A stretch of DNA of 58,203 nt, from assembly GCA_019634715.1 (NCBI GenBank), contig JAHCAU010000022.1:1-58203 (forward strand). The letters run 5' to 3'. The notes under the pieces were generated by a model. That model ran no database searches and was not told the origin of the DNA. It worked only from the letters and a program-made list of their open reading frames with translations. Source of the DNA: Lysobacter sp. (GTDB lineage: Bacteria > Pseudomonadota > Gammaproteobacteria > Xanthomonadales > Xanthomonadaceae). The position numbers and the translations under genes were made by a program. The number at the start of each line of letters is the position of its first letter. Position 1 is the first letter of the stretch. This document shows, piece by piece, positions 8,604-17,078 of the stretch.

Positions 8604-9066
8604 CACTGCGAATACATCCGATGGCGCTGTGACGCCCATTGGATGGCGTTCGCATTGCATCCTGATGACAGCCTGCCCGCCCCGCAGCAACGAACGGCCG
8701 GGCGTGCCCGCCGGAGGGGCGTCGACCGAGCGAGATCGAGGCGATCGAAAGGGGGCAACGTTGCTCGCCAAAGGGCCGACGCTGCCCCTCGAAGGGGCGG
8801 CGTTTCCCGTCGAAGGGCCGGCCATGGCCCTCGAAGGCGCAACGATGTCCGTCAAAGGGCCGATACGATGGCCGTCGAAGGGGCAACGCTGCCCGTTTAA
8901 GGGCCGACGGTGGCCCTCGAAGGCGCAACGCTGCCGGTCAAAGGGGCAACGACGGCCCTCCAAGGGCCAACGCTGCCGGTCGAAGCGCCGAGGGCGGCAT
9001 GCGACGGGTGTCGGTGCTGTCAGGTGTCCTGTGCGTGCCGGGCCGCGCTGCGCGCATCGCCGTCGC
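8604..9066. other. Non-coding flank upstream of the VWA operon
   Basis: No convincing gene. The part next to the operon (8604-8740) should hold its promoter and operator, though I cannot point to clear -10/-35 boxes. The remainder is filled by the tandem repeat array listed separately. Several frames are open only because the repeat unit is a multiple of three. Confidence 0.6.
8746..8993. repeat. Degenerate 21-bp tandem repeat array, about 12 copies
   Basis: Units begin with AAGGGSC and continue as CAACGCTGCC or CGACGGTGGCC before GTCG or CTCG; lengths are 20-23 bases and no two neighbours are identical. Two alternating subtypes appear, one with GCAACG and one with GCCGACG. Because the unit is seven codons long, it reads as repeating heptapeptides on both strands (for example FEGQRRP on minus, KGATLPV on plus). 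There are no spacers, so this is not CRISPR. Confidence 0.85.
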
Positions 9067-9285
9067 TCACTTCTTCAAGCCTGCGACGATTTCCGACACG
9101 CCAAGTCCCAGTTCGAGCTGGAGGCGTACGTATTCGCGCTCCTTGCGCGACAAATTGCGCCCCATCTCGATACGCACATCCTCGGCCTCCAGAATGCGCA
9201 GGAGCCTGGGCATCGCCGAGCCTATGGCGTCCGGCCCGTAACCTGCCTCGCGCAAAGCCGCAGTCAGAAGGGCTTTGATGTCCAT
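9067..9285 (-). CDS. Small hypothetical protein, 72 residues
   Basis: Starts MDIKALLTAALREAGYG and ends IVAGLKK. It is all-helical and charged in the middle (LSRKEREYVRLQLELGLGV). ATG 9285 has a GGAAG site five bases upstream. I do not recognise the family; the size, helicity and lack of hydrophobic segments would fit a small regulator or a partner protein. It stands alone between the repeat array and a block of dispersed repeats. Confidence 0.6.
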   Translation of the reverse strand: MDIKALLTAALREAGYGPDAIGSAMPRLLRILEAEDVRIEMGRNLSRKEREYVRLQLELGLGVSEIVAGLKK

Positions 9286-9502
9286 GTGGCTTCCAGATCT
9301 ATCGAGGTGCTGCATTGTGTACCAACGGGTACGTGCGTGGCTTGGGACGCATGCGCAGGACGCGTGGTTCGCCTGCCCATCGGCTTCAGCCGTGCCACGG
9401 CGACAGGGCGCGACCGTCCGGGCCGGTCAGCAGGCCCTTCAGCAGGAAGCCGACCTTCCCATGCGAGGTCGCGGAACGGACCCCGCCGTTGACCTGCAGC
9501 CC
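9286..9502. other. Intergenic stretch before the first REP pair
   Basis: No gene that I can support. Frames open across this stretch have no ribosome site and read like random high-GC translation. Confidence 0.5.
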
Positions 9503-9570
9503 GCAGGCTGGGGGCTCCGCACCCAGCGATTGCCGATCAAGCAAGTCGATGGGTCGATGACCCAGCCTAC
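9503..9570. repeat. REP pair, GGCTGGG type
   Basis: Two inverted palindromes, about 9503-9527 and 9549-9570, each of the form (G)TAGGCTGGG..CCCAGC. The second ends CAGCCTAC, i.e. GTAG on the other strand, matching the GTAG class of REP elements. The first has GCAG in place of GTAG. An almost identical pair is at 10234-10301. Confidence 0.8.
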
Positions 9571-9604
9571 GGTCCTGAATCACCCTGCCCCACAGCAAAA
9601 ACCC

Positions 9605-9689
9605 TCGTCGTCCCGGCGCAGGCCGGGACCCAGCCCTTGACGTGTTTGAAGCGACAGAAGCGGGATCCCGGCCTGCGCCGGGACGACGA
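9605..9689. repeat. Long inverted repeat with about 26-bp arms
   Basis: Arms at about 9605-9631 and 9662-9689 are near-perfect complements built around TCCCGGCGCAGGCCGGGA, with a loop of about 30 bases. Each arm is also partly self-palindromic. This is a typical dispersed intergenic repeat of Xanthomonadaceae; the lack of a T-run argues against a simple terminator. Confidence 0.8.
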
Positions 9690-9830
9690 CGGGAGCGTGT
9701 GCGTGACGGCGATTTGGTCGCGTATCGCGCGCAGGCGCGTGAAGGTTTGCATGGGTGCGATTCATTCATCGCACCGGCTTTTCGTACCGCCGCGACCAAA
9801 GCGGTGCGCCGAGGCACCCCCTATCGAGAA

Positions 9831-9861
9831 ACCCGGACGCAGGCACCGCCTGCGCCCGGGT
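9831..9861 (-). terminator. Hairpin just after the 63-residue cassette ORF
   Basis: Arms ACCCGGACGCAGG (9831-9843) and CCTGCGCCCGGGT (9849-9861) pair with one mismatch. It begins five bases after the stop of the minus-strand small ORF. The same hairpin, without the mismatch, follows the decayed copy at 57580-57610, so it is a part of the repeated cassette. No T-run follows. Confidence 0.6.
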
Positions 9862-9866
9862 GAAGC

Positions 9867-10058
9867 TCACGCGGCGGGCCCGTCGAGCGGCACCAGGCGG
9901 TTGTCGCTGTCGTACTGCAGCCCGCAGACCATCGCTGCCATGCCCCGCAGCGCGGCTTGCGGGCTGGCGCCGCTGGCTTCGCACAGGGCGATGAACTGGG
10001 GCGGGACTTCAACCAGCAGGACGTTGGACGGCTGGAACTGCGGCTTGGGCTTGGACAT
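9867..10058 (-). CDS. 63-residue cassette protein (intact copy), possibly ribbon-helix-helix-like
   Basis: Begins MSKPKPQFQPSN, then a short strand VLLVEVPPQFIALCEASG, a helix SPQAALRGMAAMVCGL, and a polar tail. The strand-helix-helix order recalls small DNA-binding proteins, but this is inference; I do not recognise a named family. ATG 10058 has a perfect GGAGG site. The same gene recurs in decayed form at 56536-56637 (truncated) and 57616-57804 (nonsense codon), with only the first codons left near 55243, and each copy carries the same upstream or downstream hairpins. It is therefore a multicopy intergenic cassette. Confidence 0.75.
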   Translation of the reverse strand: MSKPKPQFQPSNVLLVEVPPQFIALCEASGASPQAALRGMAAMVCGLQYDSDNRLVPLDGPAA

Positions 10059-10187
10059 GACGGACCTCCGTTTCGCCCGACGCCCGGAGTGGACGCCGTT
10101 GGCGATTCGGAATCGCATCGCGCGCAGGCGCGTCAAGGTTTGCACCGCAACTCGCCTCGACCTTGACGCGCCGAGCACGATGCGATG
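10059..10187. repeat. Upstream part of the small-ORF cassette with a long conserved hairpin
   Basis: Perfect 12-base arms GCGCGTCAAGGT (10128-10139) and ACCTTGACGCGC (10160-10171) are nested inside an outer pair GCATCG/CGATGC. The same structure is found at 55313-55356 and 56707-56765, always upstream of the same start codon, with loops that differ in sequence. This points to selection on the stem. It may be a promoter-proximal RNA structure, a protein site or the recombining end of the cassette. Confidence 0.75.
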
Positions 10188-10233
10188 CTGGGACGACAAC
10201 GGTGGGCACATCTCAGGGAAGCCATCAGAACTC

Positions 10234-10301
10234 GTAGGCTGGGTGCTCTGCACCCAGCGATTGCCGATCAAGTTAATCGCTGGGTCGATGACCCAGCCTA
10301 C
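10234..10301. repeat. REP pair, GTAGGCTGGG type
   Basis: GTAGGCTGGGTG...CACCCAGC at 10234-10258 and the inverted partner ending CCCAGCCTAC at 10279-10301, spaced by 20 bases. Both show GTAG at the outer edge, the mark of the REP class spread by REP-associated tyrosine transposases (RAYT). No RAYT gene is in the window. Confidence 0.85.
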
Positions 10302-10365
10302 GGCCCTGGCCCGGCTCAGACGAACTAGCCGTGGCCTGCCAATTACTTTCGTTTGTGCAGACCGC

Positions 10366-13300
10366 CTATGGACGTTCAGCATCTTTAAGCCAGTCCTCCA
10401 ATTTATGAACGCCTCTCCGCAAGAGGGCGTCCTGTACATTAACTACCCGGGACAGGAATTCACCCTTGTCAGATAACTCACGCTCCTCGGCTTCTCTAAA
10501 TAGAGCCGTCAAGAGTTTCGTATATGGCTCGCCGTTCCAAAGATCGAGCAGATCTGCGTATTGGAGAATGATCTCAGCCGCTTCCAATGCATAGTCGGGG
10601 TCTGAACTCCCAATTGGAGCAAGCCACTCACCAATCGCGCGAACGTTTCTATTTCTCTTGTCTTCGCCAAGCGTCATAGCGGTGGATAGATAAGTTCGCA
10701 AAATTTTCAGATCGATGATCAACCCTGGATTCTCGTAGAATACACGATCAATTTTTCGCAATACCTCTGCTTTTCCATCGGCGCCATCCAAAGCACTGAT
10801 CAAACCGATCTCACATTGCGTCTTATGCTTTTCGCTTGCGATGTTGGCTGAGAAAACGGAAGCGGCACCAGACCATGCTGCATTCGACTTCATAGAGGAA
10901 ATCTCGGTTATGAACTCTTCAAAACCGATGTGGCCAGACAGACAGCATAGCCCAGCGATGCGCCCCCAAATCTTCAGCCCTTCAGAAGTTCCATCTTGGC
11001 GCAACATGCCAAGATATGGCCGAACCCTAGCGAATTCATGATGATAGTTGTAGTAAAGGCAGTTGTATGCGAATTTCCATGCGCGATTTTCAAAGGAAAA
11101 AATCGCCCTTTCAAATAGCAACCATCCCAGTTCTCGATGATGCCGCAAAACGTAAGGGAGAAGCTGCAGCGTCAGCGCACGAATAGACGGGTGAGGGTCT
11201 GATGCTGCGCGCATGAGCACCTGGACGAGTATTGCTGGAAGAGTTCGACCAGACTCTGTCCATCGGTTCGAGAGCGCGAATGCAGCTTCAACAGCGACGC
11301 CCCGCGTGCTGTTTATCGCAACAAAAATTTTGTCGTCACCATCCTCTCGATCAGGGCTTGGATCGTCAGAAGACAAACATCCAATGAGAAGGAATGCGAG
11401 ACGCTCTCCATCTTCCGAACTCTCAACGACACGCGAAATAGCATAGAGTGAATCAGCCATCTCACGCCGTCTTTTCCAAAAATCATAATGAGATTCGAGT
11501 TCATTGAGAATCGATATCGCAAGGCTCTCACCGTTAGGTTCTTCTTGTGGGGCCCAACCACTTGAGTTTCCGAGGTTGCCGAACCGGTAGCGCAAGTGCA
11601 ATGCGACGCCCGAGACGATTGCTTCCCGATAGAATGCCTCCAATTCTATTCGGTACGTTTTCAGAAACCGCAGAGCGCGCGATGGACGGCGACTGGCTGC
11701 TTCACGGAGTACGTTTGCAACCTGTTCCGAACCGCCCATCAAGTGTTCAAATTCACTCCGCTCCCATCGCCCGTTGTATCCAGACGGGTAATGCTTCAGA
11801 AGGCGCAAGAGACCTTGATCGGACAACCCAAGCATGTCCTCATAGGACACTGGTGAACGGACAAATCCACCCCAACTGTGGATATCAGGACGATCCCGAC
11901 TAGGGCCTGCCAGTGCCTCCACCTGCGCAACGAGCTCGCGAGCTTCTTTACTCCGATGATACGCTGGCACCTGTACAAGATAGTCTCGTCTTTGGAGCAA
12001 TACCCATATGGGTAGATTTCCCTCGCTATTTCGTTCATCTTCGTCCAAGGCAAGGATCAACCGCAGCAACTCGTCTTGCTGCACCGGACTCATGTACAAA
12101 TAGGCCGCATTGATCAGCTTTCCCATCTCCCATGAAAAGCGAGAACTTTCAAGCATCTCACGGTCAAGCAAGGTGCTTGCAGCAGCCTGTGCGTTCAGTT
12201 CTGGATATTCAGCCATCGCCCGCAAAGCGAAATATCGAAGCGCAGCATCTCGACTATTTCGCAGCCGCTCAATATTTCGATTCCACCAAGACGAATTGCC
12301 CTTTGCGTGAAACAGGCATGCATCTTCAATGGCCATCATCAAAATATTGAGGGAATCGACGTGATGCATATCGCGGGCCGTGTGTAGCTCTTCGTATCGC
12401 GTATGCCTCAACAAACCGTCCGACCAATTTCGGCCTGTATCGTAAGGCTTTTCAAGTTTCATGCACCACTCTTCAATAGAGTTTAGTGCAAGATCAAGAA
12501 GAACTTCGGAGGCTCGCATCCGATCTGCGAGGAAGGATTCTCGGCAAAAAACATGGGGGGCGCAATTCAGTTTGTCGTCAAAACCAATGGAATCAAGCGC
12601 AGCGGCATCGACCCTGCGGGTGATGTAGCCCCAAAGGATGGAGTCGTGATCGTTTGTCGCATCAACCCATTTTGAGATCGGACTTCCCAGCGAACCGTGG
12701 TCCTCCTCGGCATCCGAGGTAAGTTTCAGAAAAACGCTCTCAAATGCGGATGAATCCCAGCTCGTGATGCGGTCTAGAAGTGTCGACGAAATCCATTTAA
12801 GTCGCTGCTTGTCGACCCAGCCCCAGTCGAAGGCCTGCTGCCATAGATTAACGAATACATTTGAGTCCGCGATGACTGCGACTCGATCAAGGAAGCGAAC
12901 GAGCCACGCACCATCTTGATCTCGGATAATTTTTGGCAGCCAGTTTGCAAGGAAGAATGATGTCCATGCTTCGCTGCTGGCTCCAGAGTAAAGGGCCTCG
13001 AATAGAGGCTTATGGCTGGTGAAAATATGGCGAACAAGTGGCCAGTCTTCCTGCTCTGGCAAGACCTCTGCAATTGATTCTGCAACCAGTCGACGCAGAT
13101 GGAACGCGATGTCGACCGCATCGACAACTTCGCGAATCTCCCGCCTAAAGCTCGTTATGTCATATAGTCGCAGAGAGAAAATATGTGCTCGCACTGTCGG
13201 CCTGACGAACGGGGCAGCAGCTCTACCCCGAATAAACGCTGCTAACTTTGTCCCTTCTGCTCTCGCGTTCGCAACTGCCAACACATCAAGAAGCGTTTGA

Positions 13301-14940
13301 TGTGCAAATGAAAGCCCGTTGTGGCTTGTTTCAACCAAGACACCAGCGCTGAGCAACGAATGCACTGTGTTTTGTGGTATGCCAGAAGCGATCACTGGCA
13401 TGTCTAACCGACGGTTGTCGAGCATCCAACTTGCAACCCGCATGATGTGACCAATAGCGTCCTCACCCAAGGACGGCTCTTGTCTTACAACTCGATCCAG
13501 ATAGCATTCTGTCAAGTCTTGGGCTGAAGAAGCCAAAGGGACAGCGCCTCGACTGACGATTTCATGAAAGATCGCCAGGAGCCGTGGATTGCATAGTATC
13601 TTCCTGAGGTTAGGCACGAGGTCAGCAGCATCAATGCCGGCTTCCACCAGCATGGGCGCGACGATTGAGTCCCAGTCAAGCAGATCAATCTCAATGAGTT
13701 CACCCCAATCCCTCGCCGACAACCTCATGTCGTGTTTTAGATCGAAGGAGCGACATGCCACCACTACAGTTACATTTGGAATGATGCGCAGTCGATCAAT
13801 CAGAGATAGTGTGTGCGACATTGCACTGTGATCTCTTGCGATGGAAAGCACGTCTAAACTGTCGATCAGAACGATGACGTGATAGAGCTCCGACATTCTT
13901 GCCACGTCCGCCATGAAGGAACTTGGAAACCCAAGTGCTATCCACTCCTCATGCGAACGCAACCCAGAGAATTCGCGCGCTTGGACGAACACCGGCAGCA
14001 ACAATGGAGATTTTTCAAGCTGTTCCAACACGGACAGGAGCACACAGGTTTTTCCGACACCCGGGCCTGCTGATAGGACCAAACAGGATGGTTTGCCTGC
14101 AATCTTTGAAATAATTGCATCAGTTGCTGTGCGCTCAATAGTCTTTCCTCCGATTTTCCTTTGCCAGTTTCGCCCTATTTGCGAGAGATTGACGAGTGAC
14201 ATCCTCGCTTCTTTCTCGGCTTTAGGTAGACATACCTCTATGCCAGACGTTTGCAAAGAATGCAGCAATTCGTGACGAAGAATGCTGTCCCTAGACAGCT
14301 TTAGACCGCCAAGATCGACCTCGCGACCGGATATCTCTCCGACTCTTTGACGAATTGCGCTGAGCGCTTCTTCTACATGAGCTACTCGATAGGCAAGCAG
14401 CCCCTTGATGTCCGTGGAAAGTCGCTCCTGACTGATTGTTTCAAATGTCATTTGCCGCAGGAACATGAAAAGGTCTTCCTGTGGCGCATCACGTTTCTGA
14501 TCGTACTCTCGGACTCGATCAGAAATTCGCTTTTGTTCAGCGGAAAGGGATTTCTCAAAAGCATCTGCCGTGGCCTGGGTAGTCGCATGCTCTGCGATCT
14601 TCGCCAGATCTCCGAAGTCGTTTCTTGAAATGAAGAGTATTTGAGCCAAAGGCTCCCTTCTCCATTGCTGCCATGCTTTGCCAAGCTCATCGCCAAGATC
14701 GGCGATCGGCCAAGCCCTGAAATCAGTTTGATTCTTCTTGGCTTGAATGTATAGATTCTGGTCGGAATAACGCACGACAACGTCGTCAACGAGTACGGGC
14801 TCTCCGGATCTGTCGAGCGATGTTGCGTCTATTTCGATTTCTTTAATATTCGCATCAGAGATCATCTCCACGACGTAGCGCGTTGCAACCCAAGACTGAT
14901 AAGTATCACCTCGTGACGACCGAACTCCTGCAGTGCTCAC
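10366..14940 (-). CDS. Avs-like STAND/NLR ATPase with N-terminal QxK nuclease-like domain (probable anti-phage protein)
   Basis: A 1524-residue protein. Residues about 5-110 look like a Cap4/DUF4297-type PD-(D/E)xK nuclease: VLVDDVVV at 49-56 and YIQAKKN at 64-70 supply the D and QxK residues. A P-loop NTPase follows, with Walker A GPGVGKT at 292-298, Walker B VIVLIDSLD at 355-363 and an arginine sensor-like ACRSFD at 395-400. The remaining 1000 residues are a helical repeat region, as in target-sensing tails of Avs proteins. The layout (nuclease, STAND ATPase, long sensor) and length match Avs anti-phage proteins. GC content is visibly lower than in the flanks, so it was acquired. It has no partner genes. 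The exact Avs subfamily and target are not readable. Confidence 0.8.
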   Translation of the reverse strand: MSTAGVRSSRGDTYQSWVATRYVVEMISDANIKEIEIDATSLDRSGEPVLVDDVVVRYSDQNLYIQAKKNQTDFRAWPIADLGDELGKAWQQWRREPLAQILFISRNDFGDLAKIAEHATTQATADAFEKSLSAEQKRISDRVREYDQKRDAPQEDLFMFLRQMTFETISQERLSTDIKGLLAYRVAHVEEALSAIRQRVGEISGREVDLGGLKLSRDSILRHELLHSLQTSGIEVCLPKAEKEARMSLVNLSQIGRNWQRKIGGKTIERTATDAIISKIAGKPSCLVLSAGPGVGKTCVLLSVLEQLEKSPLLLPVFVQAREFSGLRSHEEWIALGFPSSFMADVARMSELYHVIVLIDSLDVLSIARDHSAMSHTLSLIDRLRIIPNVTVVVACRSFDLKHDMRLSARDWGELIEIDLLDWDSIVAPMLVEAGIDAADLVPNLRKILCNPRLLAIFHEIVSRGAVPLASSAQDLTECYLDRVVRQEPSLGEDAIGHIMRVASWMLDNRRLDMPVIASGIPQNTVHSLLSAGVLVETSHNGLSFAHQTLLDVLAVANARAEGTKLAAFIRGRAAAPFVRPTVRAHIFSLRLYDITSFRREIREVVDAVDIAFHLRRLVAESIAEVLPEQEDWPLVRHIFTSHKPLFEALYSGASSEAWTSFFLANWLPKIIRDQDGAWLVRFLDRVAVIADSNVFVNLWQQAFDWGWVDKQRLKWISSTLLDRITSWDSSAFESVFLKLTSDAEEDHGSLGSPISKWVDATNDHDSILWGYITRRVDAAALDSIGFDDKLNCAPHVFCRESFLADRMRASEVLLDLALNSIEEWCMKLEKPYDTGRNWSDGLLRHTRYEELHTARDMHHVDSLNILMMAIEDACLFHAKGNSSWWNRNIERLRNSRDAALRYFALRAMAEYPELNAQAAASTLLDREMLESSRFSWEMGKLINAAYLYMSPVQQDELLRLILALDEDERNSEGNLPIWVLLQRRDYLVQVPAYHRSKEARELVAQVEALAGPSRDRPDIHSWGGFVRSPVSYEDMLGLSDQGLLRLLKHYPSGYNGRWERSEFEHLMGGSEQVANVLREAASRRPSRALRFLKTYRIELEAFYREAIVSGVALHLRYRFGNLGNSSGWAPQEEPNGESLAISILNELESHYDFWKRRREMADSLYAISRVVESSEDGERLAFLLIGCLSSDDPSPDREDGDDKIFVAINSTRGVAVEAAFALSNRWTESGRTLPAILVQVLMRAASDPHPSIRALTLQLLPYVLRHHRELGWLLFERAIFSFENRAWKFAYNCLYYNYHHEFARVRPYLGMLRQDGTSEGLKIWGRIAGLCCLSGHIGFEEFITEISSMKSNAAWSGAASVFSANIASEKHKTQCEIGLISALDGADGKAEVLRKIDRVFYENPGLIIDLKILRTYLSTAMTLGEDKRNRNVRAIGEWLAPIGSSDPDYALEAAEIILQYADLLDLWNGEPYTKLLTALFREAEERELSDKGEFLSRVVNVQDALLRRGVHKLEDWLKDAERP

Positions 14941-14945
14941 AGATA

Positions 14946-14953
14946 CTCCTTCC
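14946..14953 (-). promoter_or_regulatory. Ribosome site that sets the GTG start of the Avs-like gene
   Basis: GGAAGGAG lies five bases before GTG 14940. In-frame ATGs further up (14976 and 14994) lack such a site, so the protein begins VSTAG (read as Met), 18 codons later than the longest frame. Confidence 0.8.
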
Positions 14954-15228
14954 CATTGTCTCGCTTGCAGAACCATGGCCGTATTGCCGAGCATTCATCC
15001 GTTTCCAAGGTCATGCATGACCTTCATCATGATGATTACGCCGCCATTCAATGCTCGTAATACGTTCTCTGGCAGTCATCGAGGAACGCATAAAGCGCCC
15101 CTAGATTATTCGGAACTGGATTGAGTCATGCATTGATGTTGCCCTCCTTGATCGGGATGATGCAGGGATCGTGCCCGACCGCAGCGACTTCAGGCGGCGG
15201 CACATTGGTGATCGCGGCGACGGATGGA

Positions 15229-15249
15229 GTCGGGGTCGCCGGATTCGAA
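15229..15249 (+). repeat. Distal attachment site of the tRNA-Pro element
   Basis: This 21-base stretch matches 30502-30522, the 3' part of tRNA-Pro (T-loop to acceptor stem), at 20 of 21 positions and in the same orientation. The single difference is C for A at 15237. It lies 15.3 kb from the tRNA, with the integrase next to the tRNA copy, as expected for the far end of an integrated element. Confidence 0.85.
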
Positions 15250-15330
15250 TTTCGCAGAGTGTAGACCTGGGCGCCCGACCATCCCATCCGCCGCCGTGAG
15301 CGATGACCTCACCGCTCGGCACAACAAACG

Positions 15331-15358
15331 AAAAGGCCGCCCTTGCAGGCGGCCTTTT
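15331..15358. terminator. Bidirectional intrinsic terminator at the left end of the element
   Basis: A perfect 11-base stem AAAAGGCCGCC / GGCGGCCTTTT with a 6-base loop. The A- and T-tracts make it work on both strands. It lies 80 bases inside the distal attachment site. Confidence 0.9.
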
Positions 15359-15763
15359 CGTTGAATCGTTTGGTCGGGTAGCCTCTACCGAATTGGACCC
15401 TGAAACCTTGAAAATGCGCGGACAGCTCGCCGGAAACCATCATCTGTACCGCCAAGAATACCGTCATGGTCGGGTGGCGCCTCGGATCGGCCGGGGTGGT
15501 CGTGGCCGGCCCAGTGACGGCGGGCGAAGGGAGGCACTGGCATGGTGGTGGCGGGGGGTGGCCGCCGGAGTGTTCGCGGCCGGAGTGTTCGCGGCCGGCG
15601 TGGTCGGAGACCGACGGCAGTCGGCCGTGGCGGCTCTCCGTCAACCCACGCAGCCTGCAGTCGATCCGACCTAGTATCCTCACGGTGCCCGTATCGAGCG
15701 GGCGCACGGCAGGAGCCGCCACGGAGCACCACGATGGCACGCAGGGATCAACAGGGATACGCA
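15359..15763. other. Gene-free stretch with a 15-bp tandem repeat
   Basis: I see no supported gene. The unit CCGGAGTGTTCGCGG is repeated perfectly at 15565-15579 and 15580-15594, with a degenerate third copy behind. One plus frame would read as a Gly-Val-Phe-Ala-Ala repeat, but there is no ribosome site or conserved start. The last 100 bases should contain the promoter of the secreted protein at 15764. Confidence 0.5.
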
Positions 15764-16240
15764 ATGAACGGGATTCGCACAACCGTCACCTTGGCGCTCA
15801 TGGCACTTTCCATCAGCTCGTCAGCTCAGGAATTCACCTCAGAAGATTTCCAAGACCCGAGCTTCGGCACCAAGCCCCCTTCCATGGAAGCGCTTCAGGA
15901 TGTTTCCCGAGACATGCTGAAAACCTATCGCATCGAAGGCGTGGCAGGGATGCGCAGGCTTGAATCACAGTGCTGGGATGAAGCTGAAAAAGACTCGTTT
16001 CGACTCGTTTCGCTCTGCGCTGCCATTCTGCGAGCTGGAACGGTCATCGAGACACATTACGCGCGTAACGAAGGGCGGGAGCCGAACCCCGTCTACGGCC
16101 AAGCGGCGCCAGCGAGGCTTGTTGCATACACGACGGCAAGGCTCTCAGGGGAAAAGCTGGAGCAGTTCGTGATATGGAACGACGACCCAGAAACGCAGCA
16201 AGAAATCGTTGACAGCTTGTACACCGTTGGAATGCATTGA
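15764..16240 (+). CDS. Secreted hypothetical protein near the element end
   Basis: A 158-residue protein with a signal peptide (TTVTLALMALSISSSA, cleavage before QEF). The mature protein has two cysteines (SQCWDEA and SLCAAIL) that could form a disulfide, and ends IVDSLYTVGMH. I do not recognise the family. The start at ATG 15764 has AGGGA upstream and puts the signal peptide at the N terminus; an ATG ten codons earlier would add charged residues. It is the only plus-strand gene in the element, so it is a candidate cargo gene with its own promoter. Confidence 0.7.
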   Translation: MNGIRTTVTLALMALSISSSAQEFTSEDFQDPSFGTKPPSMEALQDVSRDMLKTYRIEGVAGMRRLESQCWDEAEKDSFRLVSLCAAILRAGTVIETHYARNEGREPNPVYGQAAPARLVAYTTARLSGEKLEQFVIWNDDPETQQEIVDSLYTVGMH

Positions 16241-16258
16241 CCCCCTCAGGTGTCGGCA

Positions 16259-16612
16259 TCATTCATCGCGGCCGACCTCTGAGGTCTGGGCTTGAGGGCG
16301 CTCGATTCCCTCAGCCTCGACTAGCCCAAGCGCAACGTCTTGGCCGGAGCCGGTAAGCGCTACGACCCAGATATTGAATTCGACACGATGATCCAACGTG
16401 ACGAGCTTTCGCTCGGCTAGAAACCTCAGTTGCTCCAGCAGCTCAGCACGAGCGACTGGCAGGCCGGCATAGGCCAAGGCGGTACGCATGAACTCATCGT
16501 TGCCACTGTACCGGGGCATGCCTTCAAGGATGCGCAGCAACCACAGCCGGATGCAGGGAATGCGTAACTGAGCGGCAGCTTGATCCGGATTCAGTCTAGT
16601 CTGTTCGGACAT
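16259..16612 (-). CDS. Phage protein with winged-helix pattern (VpaChn25_0724-like)
   Basis: A 117-residue protein that reads as a small winged helix: LWLLRILEGMPRYSGNDEFM, AGLPVARAELLEQLRFLAER, KLVTLDHRVEF. The order helix-helix-wing and the closing ALTGSGQDVALGLVEAEGIERPQ closely match small proteins found in Mu-like phages (VpaChn25_0724 family). Their role is unknown. The start at 16612 (MSEQTRL) lacks a good ribosome site, so it is uncertain. It is the last minus-strand gene of the element. Confidence 0.65.
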   Translation of the reverse strand: MSEQTRLNPDQAAAQLRIPCIRLWLLRILEGMPRYSGNDEFMRTALAYAGLPVARAELLEQLRFLAERKLVTLDHRVEFNIWVVALTGSGQDVALGLVEAEGIERPQAQTSEVGRDE

Positions 16613-16820
16613 GGATACTGAGGAGAGCGTCGGTGTTGCCCTACAGCTTAATCGTTTATCGAGTGGCATGTCATGCCGGCGCGCAACTCCGACGGCATTG
16701 CGTCAGCCACGCTGCGTACTGCTGAGCTGAGCGGGCACTGCCTCAAGGGCTCGCCATCATCGACGCGGCGGAGGCCGCCGGTTTGAATTCTAACGATCAG
16801 TTGCAACAGAGCCGAGATTC

Positions 16821-17078
16821 TTAGCTGGCTACATGGTGCGTATCAAGCGCCTGCGCTTCGGCTTTCGTGAAGACGCGCATATGCCCGTTCCCCCTCAGAA
16901 ACTCGCGGTAGGCTTGAATCGATGTTTCCCACGCAGCCTTCGCGACTTCCTCACCGGCCGCGATCACCTTGCCTTCTTCGTCGATGAGCGCGAAGCGGGC
17001 CGGCCTTCCGTCGGCAGTCACTGCCGTGAGCCCCTCGTAGCTGAGGGCGGAGATGGTGGGCGAATTGCTGCTCTTCAT
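16821..17078 (-). CDS. Small hypothetical phage-element protein, 85 residues
   Basis: Begins MKSSNSPTISALSYEGLTAV. It has a small beta-rich part (DGRPARFALIDEEGKVIAAG) followed by a helix and a polar tail. ATG 17078 has AGGA seven bases upstream. The family is not recognised. Confidence 0.6.
   Translation of the reverse strand: MKSSNSPTISALSYEGLTAVTADGRPARFALIDEEGKVIAAGEEVAKAAWETSIQAYREFLRGNGHMRVFTKAEAQALDTHHVAS

Noticed and set aside
8746..8993. CRISPR array
   Set aside because: Repeats are contiguous, degenerate and lack spacers; no cas gene is nearby.
9605..9689. Terminator
   Set aside because: No T-run, and the arms match dispersed repeat style, so it is listed as a repeat.
14940..14994. 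ATG starts for the Avs-like gene
   Set aside because: Neither ATG has a ribosome site, whereas GTG 14940 follows GGAAGGAG by five bases.
15210..15260. A second tRNA gene
   Set aside because: Only the 3' part of tRNA-Pro is present (21 bases); there is no D or anticodon arm. It is treated as an attachment site.
15303..15674. 123-residue plus-strand frame
   Set aside because: It starts in the terminator region, has no ribosome site and reads as low-complexity Gly/Arg/Ala.
16259..16612. Evidence for a Mu-like transposing phage
   Set aside because: Only one Mu-like small protein is present, with no MuA/MuB; the element has a tyrosine integrase.
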